Shown piece by piece: positions 5,854 through 7,202 of a stretch of DNA of 7,202 bases (within the stretch, counting starts at the first letter, position 1; each line of letters begins with the position of its first letter). The stretch is taken from the NCBI GenBank assembly GCA_026985495.1, contig JALSQJ010000231.1, positions 1 to 7,202 on the forward strand. The letters are read 5' to 3'. Made by a program: the position numbers and the translations under genes. Source of the stretch: Campylobacteraceae bacterium (GTDB lineage: Bacteria; Campylobacterota; Campylobacteria; Campylobacterales; Sulfurovaceae). The notes beneath the pieces were generated by a model, which did no database searches, had not been told where the DNA came from, and was given only the letters and a program-made list of their open reading frames with translations.

Positions 5854-6687
5854 CTTTTCAATATCTTTTTTTGCTTCACACTTAACTTGAACAATAATTG
5901 GCTCTTTTACATCCAATCTTCCTGCTGTTAAAAACCTACCCCAAAGGCAACCTGTATCAAGTGCTAAAACATTTGAATCTTGATAGTACCCCAAAGTTGA
6001 CCAGTGACCAAAAACAATTTTTAGTGTTGTAGAGCGTCTTGTAGGACATGCGAACCAAGGCTTTAATCCCTTTTTTAAGACTTTATACTCACTAGGCTTA
6101 CCTTTTTGTTTAAAATCTAGTTTTCCATCATCTTCACAAAAACGCATGGCTGTAAACGAGCTTAATATATATTTATCAATATCCATAGAACTAGCTTTTG
6201 GACTGAACTTATTGGAGCTTACTTTAAACATATATTTTAACCATGCTTTATAGTTTTTACCTTGTAATTTCTTCTCTATTCGTGAAGCGTAATTTATTGC
6301 CATGCCCAAATCAAATTGAGGAGAGATACCTGCATGAGCCATACAATATCCTAATTTAAAATCATAATGCAAAAAGGGTTGATGGCGTAACCAATCAATT
6401 AACTCATCTACATTAGGTGCATCTAAAATAGGCTCTATAGTCTCATTGGACTTTTTAACACCTGCATAGGCTGCAATAAGAGCTATGTCGTGATTACCAA
6501 GAACCACTCTAATAGAGCTTCTAATAGAGTATAGGTAGTTGAGTGTCTCTAGCGATTTATCTCCTCTATTAACTAAATCACCTGCTACCCAAAGTTCATC
6601 AACCATTGGGTCAAAATTTATCTTTTTCATCAATCTTTGAAAAGAGTCAAAACACCCTTGTATATCTCCTATTGCCCAGACTGCCAT
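5851..6687 (-). CDS. apaH: Bis(5'-nucleosyl)-tetraphosphatase, symmetrical (ApaH)
   Basis: Cytoplasmic metallophosphatase that splits diadenosine tetraphosphate (Ap4A) into two ADP, keeping stress-linked dinucleotides low and, in E. coli, removing Np4 caps from RNA. At 278 residues it matches E. coli ApaH (about 280). The metal-binding motifs occur in family order: G7-D8-I-Q-G11-C, G36-D-L-V-N-R-G42, G64-N-H-D67, M-A-H118-A-G, G227-H228-W229, and near the end L-D-T-G-C247. Glutamine in GDIQG, where most phosphoesterases have GDxHG, is normal for ApaH and separates it from PrpE-like enzymes. The ATG shares one base with the stop of the upstream glycosylase gene (TAATG), and AGGA (6693-6696) stands 5 bases before it. 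The two genes are therefore very likely translated together. Confidence 0.95.
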   Translation of the reverse strand: MAVWAIGDIQGCFDSFQRLMKKINFDPMVDELWVAGDLVNRGDKSLETLNYLYSIRSSIRVVLGNHDIALIAAYAGVKKSNETIEPILDAPNVDELIDWLRHQPFLHYDFKLGYCMAHAGISPQFDLGMAINYASRIEKKLQGKNYKAWLKYMFKVSSNKFSPKASSMDIDKYILSSFTAMRFCEDDGKLDFKQKGKPSEYKVLKKGLKPWFACPTRRSTTLKIVFGHWSTLGYYQDSNVLALDTGCLWGRFLTAGRLDVKEPIIVQVKCEAKKDIEK

Positions 6688-7172
6688 TACTTTCCTAATA
6701 CTTTTTTATAATTTTCAACTTTTTTCTCAAATGACATTTTAGCATAAGCCGATGATGGAGAGGGCAAATAAAAAGTCTCTTTCTCTAAATAGTTAAAATG
6801 TAGTTTAAATAGTCTCTCTGCCAGACGACCTGTAAAAGCTATCTTCTCTATTTGTGGATTACTCTCTAAAAACTCTGCTATATTATTAACTTCAATATCT
6901 TCCAAAGAGCTATCTAGTGAGTTATCTCTATTACACGATTGTACCATATCCCAAAGAGCAATATTCATCTCTTTAAGCAACCACATCTTTTGGTCACGGT
7001 TATTTATTGGGTAGTTACTTATTTGAGATAGTATCTTCCAAAATTGATTACGTGGGTGTGCATAATAAAAAGATTTATCGAAAGATTCAATACTTGGAAA
7101 TGAACCTAAAATTAAGATTTTTGAATCTTTAAAGATTATAGGTTGAAATGGGTGTGTTAAGTTTTTATTCAT
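6687..7172 (-). CDS. Uracil-DNA glycosylase superfamily protein, probable hypoxanthine (deoxyinosine) DNA glycosylase
   Basis: Predicted base-excision repair enzyme that removes deaminated bases, most likely hypoxanthine, from DNA. The 161 residues fit the compact family 6 (HDG) pattern: I-L-G23-S-F-P-S27 at the first UDG-fold strand, Y36-Y-A-H-P-R-N42-Q-F-W45, the IALWDMVQSCNRDNSLD block at 71-87, A-F-T-G115 on a later strand, and LPSPSSA at 136-142 in the place of the DNA-intercalating loop. As I recall, HDG enzymes lack the usual catalytic residue of motif 1 and rely on an asparagine outside it; N42 is the candidate here. T114 stands where I would expect asparagine (FNG). Other UDG-fold groups, such as Mug-like G/U mismatch enzymes, are the alternative. 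The ribosome binding site is weak (AAGAAG). The stop overlaps apaH by one base. Confidence 0.8.
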   Translation of the reverse strand: MNKNLTHPFQPIIFKDSKILILGSFPSIESFDKSFYYAHPRNQFWKILSQISNYPINNRDQKMWLLKEMNIALWDMVQSCNRDNSLDSSLEDIEVNNIAEFLESNPQIEKIAFTGRLAERLFKLHFNYLEKETFYLPSPSSAYAKMSFEKKVENYKKVLGK

Positions 7173-7202
7173 AATCTTCTTCTTTTACAATAGCTATCTA
7201 CT
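7169..7202 (-). CDS. Possible 3' end of an upstream gene (partial, cut by right window edge)
   Basis: One minus-strand frame is open from the window edge for 10 codons and ends in TGA at 7169-7171, overlapping the glycosylase ATG by four bases (ATGA), a common operon junction. The other two frames are closed by stops. The visible peptide ends in a basic tail, CKRRRL. The fragment is too short for any identification, and ten open codons can occur by chance. Confidence 0.3.
   Translation of the reverse strand, partial: VDSYCKRRRL

Noticed and set aside
7170..7202. A second frame at the right edge ending in TAA just inside the glycosylase gene
   Set aside because: It contains an in-frame TAG near the window edge, so it cannot be the end of a longer gene.

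Overview
The window is AT-rich and tightly packed. Every supported gene lies on the minus strand, so transcription runs from right to left. The gene content (rluD, FN3 lipoprotein, trmB with large terminal extensions, ftsE, ftsX, EnvC-like gene) and the K/I/F-rich proteins suggest a Campylobacterota (epsilonproteobacterial) genome, probably a Sulfurimonas- or Sulfurovum-like relative. From memory, Helicobacter pylori has a similar order around HP0745-HP0750. The lineage call rests on recognition and synteny, not on a search.

Right part (about 5850-7202): a two-gene unit of a uracil-DNA-glycosylase-superfamily protein, closest to the hypoxanthine/deoxyinosine DNA glycosylase (HDG) group, and ApaH diadenosine tetraphosphatase. 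They share one base (TAATG). A fragment at the extreme right edge may be the end of another gene, joined by an ATGA overlap.

Middle (5590-5850): a tRNA-Ser(GCU) gene with its CCA encoded and a likely -10 box of its own, then an AT-rich spacer with a candidate promoter for the next operon.

Left part (1-5589): an operon-like run of RluD-type pseudouridine synthase, a two-FN3-domain lipoprotein, TrmB tRNA m7G methyltransferase, FtsE, FtsX and an EnvC-like murein hydrolase activator. A c-type cytochrome gene, cut by the window edge, follows 31 bases later. Junctions between the six complete genes are overlaps of 62, 8 and 14 bases, one gap of 8 bases, and one stop codon directly abutting the next start. 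Two genes act on ribosomal RNA or tRNA. Three form the FtsEX-EnvC module, in which a cytoplasmic ATPase works through a membrane protein on a periplasmic coiled-coil activator of peptidoglycan amidases at division. The lipoprotein is the only member of the run with no known role.

I see no mobile element, CRISPR array, rRNA gene or defence system, and no stretch over 300 bases lacking a gene. This is mainly a housekeeping region. Its most interesting points are the lipoprotein, the long rluD/lipoprotein overlap, the fully degenerate LytM domain and the altered TrmB motif.
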